Assembly: GCA_965218935.1 (NCBI GenBank)
Contig: CBDCMH010000001.1
Span: 124,001 to 188,000 of the forward strand
Length of the DNA stretch: 64,000 nt
Source: JADFOI01 sp965218935
GTDB lineage: Bacteria > Acidobacteriota > UBA6911 > RPQK01 > JADFOI01
Reading direction: 5' to 3'
The notes beneath the pieces were generated by a model. The model saw nothing but the letters and a program-made list of their open reading frames with translations, was not told the origin of the DNA and searched no databases. Of the stretch, positions 43,297 through 52,856 are shown one piece after another; within the stretch, counting starts at the first letter, position 1; every line of letters begins with the position of its first letter. The position numbers and the translations under genes are program-made.

Positions 43297-45364
43297 GGCG
43301 GAGCTCGATCAACTTGGCCTTGGCCAGATCTTGAATAAAGCGATGAACGGCGATCACGGAGACGGGTTGGGTGGCTCCTGCCAGGGAGTTGCGGATGTCC
43401 AGAACGGTGTTCCTGCCATCGATGAAATTGACTAAAAGATAGGTATCCAGGGACTGGGCCTCCGCAGTCTCATACCAGCCCCGCTCCGTTTCAGAGAGGC
43501 GGGCCTGGGGAAGGTCTGGGCCCAGCGGTCCGCGCGTCAACCGCGAGGGAATCCAAACGGCTGCCTCACGTTCCTCAAAGGTGCGTACCTGGGAAAAGGA
43601 AAGGTTCCCTCCCCGTTGCCGGATCAGCGCCTGAAGGGTCCGGATAATAACCTGAGATTGATTGTCCAGAGCCTGATTCCAGGTCTGGACGAACCGCCGA
43701 GCGGGTCCCAAGGGAGAGAAATAGAGAACACTATTGAGCGCTTGTTGTTCTCTTTCCAGGGCGAAGGTGACGACAAGCTTCCCTTCGTTGTACATCTGCT
43801 CCAAACGATCCATGGGAGCTTCGAGCAGCCAGCTGGCCGCTCGCTGGCTATCCGCAGCCAGTCGTTCCTGAGCTTTAGCCGCTACAAGGTTGGCCAGTTC
43901 CAGGCTCTGCTCTTCGGAAAGGTTGGCCAGATACCAGAAGACGGCGGCCGCGATCAGTTCGACCCGCTCCAGCTCGACGGGATCAACCTTTTCGGCGGTA
44001 TCCTCACTGGTATGATGGGTATAATCCGGCCAGTGCCCCAACATGACGGCGGGAACCCGAATCATTCCGTCATTAAAAATCCGATGGTCACTGTCGCCAT
44101 GGAAGGGGGTAACGCGGTAGTTGAAGTTACTGTGCCCTGTTGGAGTCGTTTTTTCAATGCTATCCACGTATTGGGCCATACGGGCCACCACATCGGTTAG
44201 AGCGCTGGAAATCGACTGAGGGGTCCAGCTGACATTCATACGGCTGTGGAGCAATTCAAGATCGGTTCCCACCACGTCGAGATTGAGATTGGCTAGAAGG
44301 TTGCCTCCTAACTCAGGGCCCCGAATTTCCGGATGGGCATCTATGTAGGCCATAGTGCCGAATAGCCCGGGAACCCAAAGGAAGCGCAGCGTGCGCTTGG
44401 GAGGTTGCAGTTTTCCTTCTGTGATCAAAGTCTGGAAGCTGCGGGCAATGTCGAGGATAGCCGCACTGCCGCTGGCGTTGTCATTCGCCGACTCCTTGGG
44501 ATGGTCCAGATGAGCTGTGTAAATCAGCTCCTGTTCGGGTGTTTCCGTTCCGGTAATGACGGCCACCACAACATCCAGGCTCCCAAACTCGATCCCGCGG
44601 CCCTCTATGGTGGCATCCAAGACCACCTGGCGCCCACGCATCAGCAGATCTTTGAGTCGATTCCCCTGCCGCGGCGTCAGATTGAAGCCAAGAGCAAAGC
44701 GGTTCAGTTCGTCAGAACCCAGCTGCCACTCTGCGTACCGAAGCGTATCGAAATGCTCTGCAGCAAGTTCGTCGTCCCCGTAACGCAGTACGGCCGCGGC
44801 CCCATACTTGAGTACGGCCAAACGATGGACGATACTGACGTCTCCTGTGGCCAATACAAGCTTGCCCCGAACCGTTGTCCCCTGATAGTCCTCATCAGAG
44901 GTTCCTGCCCCCACGTACACCAACTGGCCTCGCACATGACCCGGGCTCGAGTAGGTCATGACGCTCATGGCGCTCTCGGGATAACTCACAATCAGCTCAT
45001 TTTCAAATCCTATCATCCGCAGTTCGGCGGACTCGATCCGATAACCGGGAGGCGACCGCCAGGTTTGATAGCTGATTCTGCCCTCCGCTGGGAAGCTTTC
45101 GATCCACGCTCTGAAGCCGAAGCTGTGAAGCTGCTGGAGGACATAGCGTGCAGCATCCGAGTAACCGGGGGAGCCCTGAATCCGGTGATAGCCGGAGATG
45201 GCGACCACATGCTCCTTGGCCTGCTGGCCTGAGAGTTCCTCCTGAAGGAGGGTCAAGGTGGGTTGGTCCAGGAGAAAATTCTCGGCTGATTGAGCGGCTA
45301 TGACGCTATGGGCAGTCAGTCCGGTTAGCCATAGCCGAACAATGATTCGAAAAGTGGCGGCCAT
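43286..45364 (-). CDS. M28-family metallopeptidase-like exported protein
   Basis: 692 residues with an N-terminal hydrophobic segment (RLWLTGLTAHSVIAAQSA). A PA-like insert (about residues 110-230) precedes the zinc peptidase fold: IYTAHLDHPKESANDNASGS (first His and bridging Asp), LLANLNLDVVGTDLE (Asp ligand), and GHWPDYTHHTSEDTAEKVDP (last His). Where active relatives have a catalytic Glu, in the segment before GT-A-Y, this protein reads FLWVPGLFGTMAYI. If the alignment is right the general base is Gly, and the enzyme may be inactive as a peptidase. C-terminal helical domain of about 150 residues is unassigned. Gene stands alone. Confidence 0.78.
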   Translation of the reverse strand: MAATFRIIVRLWLTGLTAHSVIAAQSAENFLLDQPTLTLLQEELSGQQAKEHVVAISGYHRIQGSPGYSDAARYVLQQLHSFGFRAWIESFPAEGRISYQTWRSPPGYRIESAELRMIGFENELIVSYPESAMSVMTYSSPGHVRGQLVYVGAGTSDEDYQGTTVRGKLVLATGDVSIVHRLAVLKYGAAAVLRYGDDELAAEHFDTLRYAEWQLGSDELNRFALGFNLTPRQGNRLKDLLMRGRQVVLDATIEGRGIEFGSLDVVVAVITGTETPEQELIYTAHLDHPKESANDNASGSAAILDIARSFQTLITEGKLQPPKRTLRFLWVPGLFGTMAYIDAHPEIRGPELGGNLLANLNLDVVGTDLELLHSRMNVSWTPQSISSALTDVVARMAQYVDSIEKTTPTGHSNFNYRVTPFHGDSDHRIFNDGMIRVPAVMLGHWPDYTHHTSEDTAEKVDPVELERVELIAAAVFWYLANLSEEQSLELANLVAAKAQERLAADSQRAASWLLEAPMDRLEQMYNEGKLVVTFALEREQQALNSVLYFSPLGPARRFVQTWNQALDNQSQVIIRTLQALIRQRGGNLSFSQVRTFEEREAAVWIPSRLTRGPLGPDLPQARLSETERGWYETAEAQSLDTYLLVNFIDGRNTVLDIRNSLAGATQPVSVIAVHRFIQDLAKAKLIELRRAN

Positions 45365-45432
45365 TTCTATCTCGCGTCAAGCATAGCATGAAAGGGTTAA
45401 GGACGGGACAGCTAGTGTCTCGTCCCGGGACA

Positions 45433-46623
45433 CTAACCTACGATATCAAAATCCAGCACGATAGGATCATGGTCGGAAAGGACCGGCTCTTCCCCGTGGA
45501 CGTCTCCCACAACTCGAGGCCGGGAATTCGGAGCCGGTGAGATGCCCTTGCCGGCGAACCAATCCAGTTTAATGGAACAGCGGCCACCATTCCTCAGGAG
45601 CGCCCAGTTGATGAACCAAAAGCACCAGCCGGGTATCCAATCGGCCATTCTCTTGTTGGCCGCCAGATCCTCAACGTTGTAGTGAAGGGTACAAACCCCA
45701 GGCTCATTCAAGTCCTGATACCGGTAACCTCGACGTTCCAACTCCCGGAAGAGATGCCGCTCGAACCAACGATCCGGATAGGGATTATGGTTTTCAACCA
45801 CATGACGGACACCCATCAGCACTCTCCTGCAATAACCCAGGATCGAATAGACGGCTCGACTGGAATTGTAGGTCGAGGTGTTCCAGTCTCCGCCAATCAG
45901 GACGGGAAGTGAAGGATCAAGCGCCTCCAGATGATCCAGAACGATTTTCATCTGACGACACCGGTGCTTCTGAGTGGAATGGGCATCCAGATGCAGACTG
46001 ACCACTCTCACGGGTCCGCTCGGATGGTCAATCGTGGCAACCACCGCTTGCTGGTATCCGAGGCGTTTCTCCTTACCCCACATCAGATCCTTCCCATTGG
46101 GCATTGCAATCGAGTGAGCTTCACGAAGGGGATATCGGGAAAAAAGAGCATTGCCGTGAAGGGCCTGAACGTTCTCTCCAGGGACCTCGCTTTCCAATCC
46201 ACTGCCCTTATTGAGAGCAATATAACAGGGTACGAAAGCATAGTTGAGTTCCAGTGCCTGAGCAATTTCCCGGGCAACCAAACGGTTATTGCTTCGCGCC
46301 ATCCCCAGGTCCAGTTCGGTGAGAAGCAGGATGTCACTATCTTGAAGAAGGGGATGCTCTTTCAGCACCCGGATGAGGCCTTCCAGGTGAGTTCCTCGCT
46401 CGATGTTCCAGGCGGCAGCCCTAAGCGAAGACCTAGTCTGTAAAACTGTTGGGGCGAGATCCTCCCGGACTACCGTCTTGAGGACTTTCTCGATTTCAGC
46501 TTCCAACTTGCCGTACAGGTCGGAGGCTCGCAAAGCGGCGGTGGAGTTAAAGCGACTCAGTTCCGAAAAGAAAGTCCCGAGCTGATGATCGATCCCACCC
46601 GAAGAATTGGTCTGCGTCTGCAT
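45433..46623 (-). CDS. Endonuclease/exonuclease/phosphatase (EEP) family protein
   Basis: About 396 residues; ATG at 46623 or 46635. EEP motifs in order: SLRAAAWNIERGTHLEGLIR (Asn), ILLLTELDLGMARSNNR (metal-binding Glu), RVVSLHLDAHSTQKH (His), LIGGDWNTSTY (D-x-N) and LSDHDPIVLDF (S-D-H). All catalytic positions look intact. The family covers DNA repair nucleases, sphingomyelinases and inositol phosphatases. No signal peptide is visible, so it is probably cytosolic, and the substrate is unknown. Confidence 0.85.
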   Translation of the reverse strand: MQTQTNSSGGIDHQLGTFFSELSRFNSTAALRASDLYGKLEAEIEKVLKTVVREDLAPTVLQTRSSLRAAAWNIERGTHLEGLIRVLKEHPLLQDSDILLLTELDLGMARSNNRLVAREIAQALELNYAFVPCYIALNKGSGLESEVPGENVQALHGNALFSRYPLREAHSIAMPNGKDLMWGKEKRLGYQQAVVATIDHPSGPVRVVSLHLDAHSTQKHRCRQMKIVLDHLEALDPSLPVLIGGDWNTSTYNSSRAVYSILGYCRRVLMGVRHVVENHNPYPDRWFERHLFRELERRGYRYQDLNEPGVCTLHYNVEDLAANKRMADWIPGWCFWFINWALLRNGGRCSIKLDWFAGKGISPAPNSRPRVVGDVHGEEPVLSDHDPIVLDFDIVG

Positions 46624-46690
46624 ATTCGTCAACACGAGCGCGCTATTCTACCAGGTTCGGGTGCCCCTCGCGCGAGTTCCAGGTCCCAAG

Positions 46691-46720
46691 TTCCAGGTTT
46701 TGAATTTTGAATTTTGAATT
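46691..46720. repeat. Dispersed AT-rich repeat, inverted copy
   Basis: TTCCAGGTTTTGAATTTTGA followed by ATTTTGAATT is the reverse complement of the repeat near 43208 and at 15334. It borders the left side of the degenerate IS110 element. Confidence 0.5.
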
Positions 46721-46729
46721 TGTTTGATG

Positions 46730-47900
46730 TCATAAGAGCGGTTACAGGCCTCAAAGGTAGAGTAGATGCTGAGGACCGCAAGGTTCCGGAACATCGCCCT
46801 AACCTCGGAGGCCTGATATGAATGAAGACTATTTTATCGCAGTGGATTTTCATTGCAAGTATCAGAAGGTAGCCTGGATGAACCGGGCTACGGGAGAGAC
46901 GGGCGAAGCGGATCTGGAGCACGCGGACCTGGAGAAACTTCGCCAGTGGTATAAAGCCTTCAGTCCCGGCACAGTGGTGGGGATGGAAGCCAGCGGCTTC
47001 GGCTGGTGGTTTGAGCAGCTGATCCAGGAAGTGGGCCTGGAACTGCGGGTGGGACACCCGGGACACATTGCGCGAATGCGGTTGCGCAAACAGAAGAACG
47101 ATCGGCGTGATGCCGAGCACCTGCTGGGGCTGTTAGTGCGGGAAGAGTTCCCGCAGGTGTGGCGACCGGATCCTGAGCAGCGGGAGGAGAAGACGTTGAT
47201 CCGCTACCGGGTGAAGTTGGCACGGGAGCGCACGCGCTGTGTAAACACGCTGCGGGCGTTGGTGTACAACTTCAACCTGCAGATCAAGTCAGGCTCCTTG
47301 TCCAAGGCGTCTCGAGAGAAGATTCGGGCGTTGTCGATGGGGGCCCGGCTGGAGCGTGAGCGAGATGAGCTGCTGGATCGGATCGAGGAGCTGGAGGAGC
47401 GCATCAGGGAACGGCAGAAGGAGATCGAAGGCTGGGCGGCTGGAGACCCGGAGTCTGTTCGGTTGATGAGCATCCCGGGAGTGGGTCCCCTCACCTCGCT
47501 GTATCGGGTGCGAACGTTAGGCCCAGTGAAGCGTTTTGCCGGCATGAGACAGGTGGTCAGCTAGGTGGGACTCGACAGTGTAGAGCACAGCTCGGACAAC
47601 CCGAACAAGCGACGACGCTACGGGAAGATCAGCAAGCAGGGAGATCGGATGCTGCGCTGGCTGCTGGTGCAGTCGGCGCTCTCAGCGACCCGATACGAGC
47701 CGCGTCTGAAACGCTTTTACAGCCGCTTGCTCCATCGCCAAGGGATGCCGGTGGCCCGAGTGGCAGCGGCCCGCAAGCTGCTGGTCTGGTCCTGGGTGCT
47801 GCTGCGGGATGGAATCGATTATCCGGAGTTTCTAAGACGGGCATCAGTACGGGACTTGCCTGCCAAATCCCATGGTCTTTCATGACCGTTGTTTGATGAG
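46730..47900 (+). mobile_element. IS110-family insertion sequence, degenerate (limits approximate)
   Basis: The transposase gene is recognisable, but IS110 elements usually lack clear inverted repeats, so the limits are guesses. Both flanks carry TTTGATG (46721 side: TTTGTTTGATGTC; 47890 side: GTTGTTTGATGAG), possible core or boundary. Noncoding stretches before the gene (about 90 bases) and after it could hold the bridge RNA known for this family. Confidence 0.6.
46818..47885 (+). pseudogene. IS110-family transposase with in-frame TAG
   Basis: The frame is continuous from MNEDYFIAVDFHCKYQKVAW to the C-terminal segment ARKLLVWSWVLLRDGIDY, except for TAG at 47562-47564. The DEDD catalytic domain is at the N-terminus (first Asp in VDFH, Glu in GMEASGFGWWF, Asp pair in NDRRDAEHL). 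The Tnp20 domain after about residue 215 holds SIPGVGPLTS; the stop follows MRQVVS, where active relatives have a Tyr-Val-Gly-Leu sequence. The serine-containing SKQGDRMLRWLLVQ part lies beyond the stop. Probably inactive. Confidence 0.82.
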
Positions 47901-48170
47901 GCGGTCCCCTCCTTCGGGAGATTGAACGAGACATCTTGGTGGCTGGTCACCGGAGAGATGGTTGGGTACTGAACCCGTAATGATGTCAACTGGCGATGCA
48001 AAGAACCTTAGCGATCCTCAGAGTGCTTTTGGCTCTTCTTGAGCGGCCTGTCGGCCGCTGCCGGAGAGGTGTGTCTCTTTTTCTGCTTGACACCCTCCCC
48101 GCTCTTAGAGTTGGGATTTGGAGTTTGGTATTTTGAATTTTCAGCCGGTCTGCCGGCTGTGGTCTATTCT
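47901..48170. other. Intergenic stretch with palindromes, no gene seen
   Basis: About 270 bases after the IS110 element. Contents: hairpin AGCGGCCTGTCGGCCGCT (48041-48058), a T-rich stretch at 48077-48084, and the composite repeat at 48111-48159. I see no gene with support. Confidence 0.4.
48131..48159. repeat. Composite AT-rich plus hairpin repeat, second copy
   Basis: TTTTGAATTTT followed by CAGCCGGTCTGCCGGCTG (48142-48159). It is the reverse-complement counterpart of 43190-43220. Confidence 0.55.
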
Positions 48171-48575
48171 TTATCCCATCAACAGGAGGATAAAAATCGC
48201 CAGATTGATTGCGTGAGATGTAAAGCACAGCTTGCAGGGGACGCGGGTAATGAACAGCAGCGAGTAACTGAGATACATTCCCAAGAAAACGGTGACCAGA
48301 CTGGCCAGTAGATAAAAATAAACAAGGGGTTTCGTAAACAGAAAATCTCCCACTACCGCCGCAATCAAGGCAAGGTAAAAGACCTGACCCAGGAGCGAGT
48401 TGGGGAGCCCAAAAACCCGCGCACGCGGTGTAAACACGATACTCGCACAGGTCGTTTCACCCATTCGGCAAAAAGATGGGATCCAGCCAGCATTCGGGTT
48501 TACCCAACGATAGGCAACGGCAGTGAAATAGCTTGAGATCAGAAAACTCAAAGCCGCCAATATACTGATCAACAT
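48171..48575 (-). CDS. VKOR-family (vitamin K epoxide reductase-like) membrane protein
   Basis: 134 residues with four predicted helices. The pair P-C-K-L-C (in ITRVPCKLCFTSHAIN) is the active-site C-x-x-C at the start of the last helix, and FCRMGETTC supplies the two loop cysteines. In bacteria VKOR reoxidises DsbA-like proteins using quinone. No DsbA or thioredoxin fusion is attached here, so the partner is elsewhere. Start ATG at 48575, weak ribosome binding site. It lies 27 bases downstream of an SDR gene on the same strand. Confidence 0.83.
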   Translation of the reverse strand: MLISILAALSFLISSYFTAVAYRWVNPNAGWIPSFCRMGETTCASIVFTPRARVFGLPNSLLGQVFYLALIAAVVGDFLFTKPLVYFYLLASLVTVFLGMYLSYSLLFITRVPCKLCFTSHAINLAIFILLLMG

Positions 48576-48602
48576 GATTCAAAGCCCGGCTGAGAGCCGC
48601 TC

Positions 48603-49424
48603 CTATTTTCTGTCTCCTACCTCCTGCTTCCTGTCTTCCTTCTTCGAAGCCCATTGGAGCACCCGAGCCGCCACATGGTTCACCAGAAAAGGGGAAAGCC
48701 GGTTTATCCCACAGAAGATCCTACCGGGGAGGGTAAGATGGACCTCGCGCTTCTTGTGGCGCACCGCACTCACAATGGCTCGGGCCACGGCTGCAGAGTC
48801 TTGACCACGTCCCAGGCGGTTCCAGCTCCCTTGACTGGCCGTCTTTTGAGCGCATCGCTGAAACTCGGTCGCCGTGTAGCCTGGGCAGATCACGCTCACT
48901 CCCACACCGGTCTCTCTCAGTTCCCCCCACAGCGCTTCCCCGATCGCCACCTGGGCAAATTTAGTGGCACAATAGCTGGCTGCATAGGGAAACGCCTTCT
49001 TGCCAATGATGCTGCTGACGAGCACAATATGTCCTTTTTTCTGTTCCACGAGATGAGGTAGGGCAGCATGAATCGATTCGTAGCCGGACTGGAAGTTGAC
49101 CTGCCAGATGCGGGCCATTTCCTGTGGGGAGACCTCCTGAAGGGGCCCATAGATTCCGTAACCTGCGTTACAAATAAGCAGGTTCAGCCCCCCCAGTGCC
49201 TCTAAACACTCCTTGACGATGGTCGCTCCCTGGCCAGGGACACTGAGATCGCGAGCCCTAAAGACCACCCTGGACACGCCTTTTTTGAGGCAAGCTTCAG
49301 CCACCTCCCCCAACTGCTGTTCCCGGCGGGCCACCAAAAACAGTTCACATTCGGGGTTGGAATAAGCGTACGCCGTAGCCTCTCCGATACCTGAAGAGGC
49401 TCCTGTGACCAGAATCTTAAGCAC
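48603..49424 (-). CDS. Short-chain dehydrogenase/reductase (SDR)
   Basis: About 273 residues from a GTG at 49424 that overlaps the thiolase end by eight bases; an upstream in-frame start at 49469 would lie deep in the thiolase gene and is less likely. NAD(P)-binding motif VTGASSGIGEATAYAY, NNAG variant LLICNAGYGIYGPL, catalytic S in VLVSSIIGK and Y-x-x-x-K in YAASYCATKFAQVAIGEAL. Oxidises or reduces an acyl or keto substrate. Coupling to the thiolase suggests fatty-acyl or aromatic side-chain metabolism. Confidence 0.87.
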   Translation of the reverse strand: MLKILVTGASSGIGEATAYAYSNPECELFLVARREQQLGEVAEACLKKGVSRVVFRARDLSVPGQGATIVKECLEALGGLNLLICNAGYGIYGPLQEVSPQEMARIWQVNFQSGYESIHAALPHLVEQKKGHIVLVSSIIGKKAFPYAASYCATKFAQVAIGEALWGELRETGVGVSVICPGYTATEFQRCAQKTASQGSWNRLGRGQDSAAVARAIVSAVRHKKREVHLTLPGRIFCGINRLSPFLVNHVAARVLQWASKKEDRKQEVGDRK

Positions 49425-50598
49425 GATAGCACTCGATGACGCCTGCGGCGCCCATGCCTCCTCCAACACACATAGTCACCAGGCCATAGCGCACTTCACG
49501 GCGTTTCATCTCGGAAAGGAGGGTTGCCGTCAGCTTGGCACCGGTGCACCCCAGGGGATGACCCAGCGCAATAGCGCCCCCGTTGACATTCACGATGTCC
49601 GGGTCGAGTCCGGCTTCCTGAATCACACTCAAGGCTTGAACCGCGAAGGCTTCATTGAGTTCGATAAGACCCATGTCCTTCAGTTCGAGTTCAGCCAGCT
49701 TGAGGGCTTTGGGAATGGCATGTACTGGACCGATGCCCATGATTTCCGGAGCCACCCCCACCATGGCATAAGACAACAGCCTCCCCAAAGGTTCCAGGGC
49801 GAGTTCGTCCGCTTTTTGCCGCGACATCACCACCACTGCAGCCGCTCCGTCACTCCGCTGGCTGCTGTTTCCCGCGGTGACGGTCCCCCCCACTTTGAAA
49901 GCCGGCTTGAGTTGAGCCAGGGCCTCCATGGAAGTATCAGCCCGCGGTCCCTCATCCACCGAAAACTCCACCACCTGCGACTGTTTGCCATCCTGATCCA
50001 GTTCTTCTTGTGTCACCTGGAGGGGAATCAATTCCTCTTCAAAACGTCCCGATGCCTGAGCGTCCAGGGCTTTTTGATGGCTCGTGAGTGAGAAGTCGTC
50101 CTGCTTTTCACGAGAGATTCCGTATTGAGCCGCCAAATTCTCGGCGGTGAGACCCATGGAAAGATAGACGTCGGGATCCTCCTCCACCAGGGTAGGATTT
50201 GGAGAGAACTTGTTCCCCTCCATGGGAATCAAACTCATGCTTTCCGTTCCTCCGGCGATCACCACCTGGTTCATCCCGGTATCGATGTTATTGGTGGCCA
50301 GGGCAATCGCTTGAAGACCGGAGGCACAGAAGCGATTGATGGTCATGGCGCTGACCTGATCGGGCAGTCCGGCTCGCAGCGAAGCGATCCGCGCGACGTT
50401 CATTCCCTGCTCCGCCTCCGGCATGGCGCACCCCAGAATCACGTCCTCTACATCATCCGGGGCCAGCGGCTTCGCTCTTTCCAGCAGGTCATTGATCACC
50501 TGTGCAGCCACGTCGTCAGGGCGGGTATGCCGGAGTGCTCCCTTGGAAGCTTTGCCGACGGGACTCCGACCCGCCGCTACAATCACCGCTTCTCGCAT
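49417..50598 (-). CDS. Acetyl-CoA C-acyltransferase (thiolase, FadA type)
   Basis: 393 residues, standard thiolase size. N-terminal EAVIVAAGRSPVGKASKGAL, active Cys in INRFCASGLQAIALA (about residue 90), NEAFAVQALSV, NVNGGAIALGHPLGCTGAKL (His) and the C-terminal C-x-G in MCVGGGMGAAGVIE. It carries out thiolytic cleavage of 3-ketoacyl-CoA to acetyl-CoA and a shortened acyl-CoA, or the reverse condensation. The SDR gene follows with an eight-base overlap. No FadB partner is in the window. Confidence 0.92.
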   Translation of the reverse strand: MREAVIVAAGRSPVGKASKGALRHTRPDDVAAQVINDLLERAKPLAPDDVEDVILGCAMPEAEQGMNVARIASLRAGLPDQVSAMTINRFCASGLQAIALATNNIDTGMNQVVIAGGTESMSLIPMEGNKFSPNPTLVEEDPDVYLSMGLTAENLAAQYGISREKQDDFSLTSHQKALDAQASGRFEEELIPLQVTQEELDQDGKQSQVVEFSVDEGPRADTSMEALAQLKPAFKVGGTVTAGNSSQRSDGAAAVVVMSRQKADELALEPLGRLLSYAMVGVAPEIMGIGPVHAIPKALKLAELELKDMGLIELNEAFAVQALSVIQEAGLDPDIVNVNGGAIALGHPLGCTGAKLTATLLSEMKRREVRYGLVTMCVGGGMGAAGVIECYRA

Positions 50599-50679
50599 GG
50601 TCGTAAAAAGGAAGTCTGACCTTGTAAAGGTAGGATTACAGTGTCAGGGTCAGACCCCGATCCTTTCTCTTCCTTTACC

Positions 50680-52257
50680 TCACCGTCCCGGGCCGGCAGT
50701 GAGAATCTCCTGGGCAACTTCTGAGAATCCTTCAGAGTTCTCTGAAAAGCGCTTGGCCAATTCGTTGGCGCTTCTGTCGTAAGCGTCCTTGTCTCTCCAG
50801 GTGTTCTTGGGATCCAGAATTTCTGAAGGAACCTCCGGACAGGTCTTGGGAACCTCAACCTGAAAAACAGGATGGGGTTGAAAATCGGCCTTTTCCAGTT
50901 CACCACTCAGGGCTGCTGTCATCATGGCACGGGTGTAGGGGAGCTCCATGCGGTGGCCTTCTCCGTAGGGTCCAGCCGTCCAGCCGGTATTCACCAGATA
51001 AACGTTGGCCCCATGCTTTTCAATCCGTTCGCCCAGCATCTCAGCATAGCGGCTCGGGTGCAAGGGAAGAAAAGGGGCTCCGAAACAAGGCGAAAACGTG
51101 GTCTGAGGCTCGGTAATTCCCTTTTCTGTACCGGCCACTTTGGAAGTGTAGCCGGAAATAAAGTGGTACATGGCCTGGGTTGGGTTCAGCCGGGAAACCG
51201 GGGGCAAGACACCAAAGGCATCGGCGGTAAGAAAAATCACCGTCTTGGGATGCCCCCCAACCCCAGGAATGACAGCACCCGGGATAAACTCAACCGGGTA
51301 GGCCACTCGCGTATTCTCTGTGATTTCAGAGCTATCGTAGTCCACCTTTCGAGTTTGCCCGTGAAAAGTGACATTTTCAATCACCGAACCAAAACGAATG
51401 GCGTCCCAGATCTGGGGTTCCGTCTCGGGAGAGAGCTTGATACATTTGGCGTAGCAGCCGCCTTCGAAATTAAAGATTCCGGAATCTGACCAGCCGTGCT
51501 CATCATCTCCGATCAGGCGGCGCTTGGGGTCAGCCGAAAGGGTGGTCTTGCCGGTGCCGGAGAGACCGAAGAACAACGCAACATCTCCCTGCTCTCCAAT
51601 ATTGGCTGAGCAGTGCATGGGAAGCACGTCCCGTTGGGGCATCAGGTAATTCATCACCGTGAAGATCGACTTCTTGATCTCCCCCGCATAATGGCTCCCT
51701 CCGATCAGGATCAACTTGCGGGCTAAGCTCAGGAGGATGAAGACATCGGAGTTGGTCCCATCCTGTTCCGGGTCAGCTTTCAGATCAGGGGCGGAAAGAA
51801 CCGTGAACTCCGGCTGATGATTCGCCAGTTCCTCCTCAGAGGGGCGAACAAACAGCTGGTGTGCGAAGTGATTGTGCCAGGCTACCTCGTTCACGACACG
51901 TATGGGAAGTCGATATTCCGGATCTGCTCCAGCAAATCCGTCAAAGACATAGAGGGGCCGATTTTGCAGATGAGACACCACCTTTTCATAGAGGCGTTCG
52001 AAAGACTCCGGCTTGAAAGGGCGATTCACGTCACCCCACCAGATCTGATCGGAAAAGTCAGCATCTTCCACCACGAACTTGTCGTTAGGTGATCTTCCCG
52101 TGTTCTTACCCGTGGTCACACGCAAAGCGCCGGAGTCCGCCAAAACACCCTCACCACTTCTCAAAGTGTGTTCGATCAAAAGAGAAGGTGAGAGGTTTCG
52201 GTGCACTTCGGCCACGTTTTCAAGACCTATCGCTGATAAGCTTACATTCGCCATCAC
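50680..52257 (-). CDS. pckA: Phosphoenolpyruvate carboxykinase (ATP)
   Basis: 525 residues. Kinase-1a motif GLSGTGKTTLSADPKRRLIG (about residue 232) and kinase-2 IGDDEHGWSDSGIFNFEGG; substrate-binding RSPNDKFVVED, TGRSPNDK and YVFDGFAG; MPQRDVLPMHCSANIG. It converts oxaloacetate and ATP to phosphoenolpyruvate and CO2 for gluconeogenesis. Stand-alone gene, 81 bases before the thiolase gene on the same strand; not necessarily in one operon. Confidence 0.95.
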   Translation of the reverse strand: MMANVSLSAIGLENVAEVHRNLSPSLLIEHTLRSGEGVLADSGALRVTTGKNTGRSPNDKFVVEDADFSDQIWWGDVNRPFKPESFERLYEKVVSHLQNRPLYVFDGFAGADPEYRLPIRVVNEVAWHNHFAHQLFVRPSEEELANHQPEFTVLSAPDLKADPEQDGTNSDVFILLSLARKLILIGGSHYAGEIKKSIFTVMNYLMPQRDVLPMHCSANIGEQGDVALFFGLSGTGKTTLSADPKRRLIGDDEHGWSDSGIFNFEGGCYAKCIKLSPETEPQIWDAIRFGSVIENVTFHGQTRKVDYDSSEITENTRVAYPVEFIPGAVIPGVGGHPKTVIFLTADAFGVLPPVSRLNPTQAMYHFISGYTSKVAGTEKGITEPQTTFSPCFGAPFLPLHPSRYAEMLGERIEKHGANVYLVNTGWTAGPYGEGHRMELPYTRAMMTAALSGELEKADFQPHPVFQVEVPKTCPEVPSEILDPKNTWRDKDAYDRSANELAKRFSENSEGFSEVAQEILTAGPGR

Positions 52258-52400
52258 TCGCTTATATCCTCACTACCGACCCCTTATGTAACAACAAAAG
52301 GGCTTTAATGGGCAAACGAAATCTCGGTTTGATCCAGGCCTATCCGTGCTGATCTGGGTGAGATCCGCGTCATCCGCGGGCTGAAGTGGCTAGGAACGGT

Positions 52401-52802
52401 TTAATTCAGGCTGCGCAGAAATTCGATCACCGCGTTCAATTCCCGATCCGAGGTCCGGTTGAATCTGGGCATGAGCTTCTGCTTGCCCTCAAACCCAGCA
52501 ACAACTTCATGATCTGGGATGGAAACCGGGTTGGTGATTTGCTCTTTAAGCCACTGATGCGAGCGATCTCTGTGGGCCTGCTGAGTGAGATCGGGGCCGA
52601 TTTTGCCCGTCAGGTTCAGGCCATGAGCCTGCAGCGTATGGCAAAAACCACATTCGTTGTTGCGAATCACGCTCTTGGCCAGCTCTTCATCTGCCTTCGA
52701 GAGCCGCCCGTCTGCATGCGATTCCAGGCAAGCACTTGAAAAAAGCGCTAGCATAGAAACGCTTATAAGAAGGGCCCAGAAGCCTGTGGAGTTTGTTGAC
52801 AT
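52401..52802 (-). CDS. Exported class-I c-type cytochrome, lipoprotein-like
   Basis: 133 residues. Signal segment with a lipobox-like FSSAC (Cys25). One haem site CGFCH in NNECGFCHTLQAHGLNLTGK, followed by IGPDLTQQ and a methionine candidate in QKLMPRFNRTSDRELNAVIE, the common cytochrome c ending. It would carry electrons in the periplasm, tethered to a membrane if lipidated. Divergent from the arsenate reductase gene across 54 AT-rich bases. Confidence 0.83.
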   Translation of the reverse strand: MSTNSTGFWALLISVSMLALFSSACLESHADGRLSKADEELAKSVIRNNECGFCHTLQAHGLNLTGKIGPDLTQQAHRDRSHQWLKEQITNPVSIPDHEVVAGFEGKQKLMPRFNRTSDRELNAVIEFLRSLN

Positions 52803-52856
52803 GGTTTAACTCTATTATCGCATATTATTTAGTTTGATCAAGTTAAATATTTAGCC

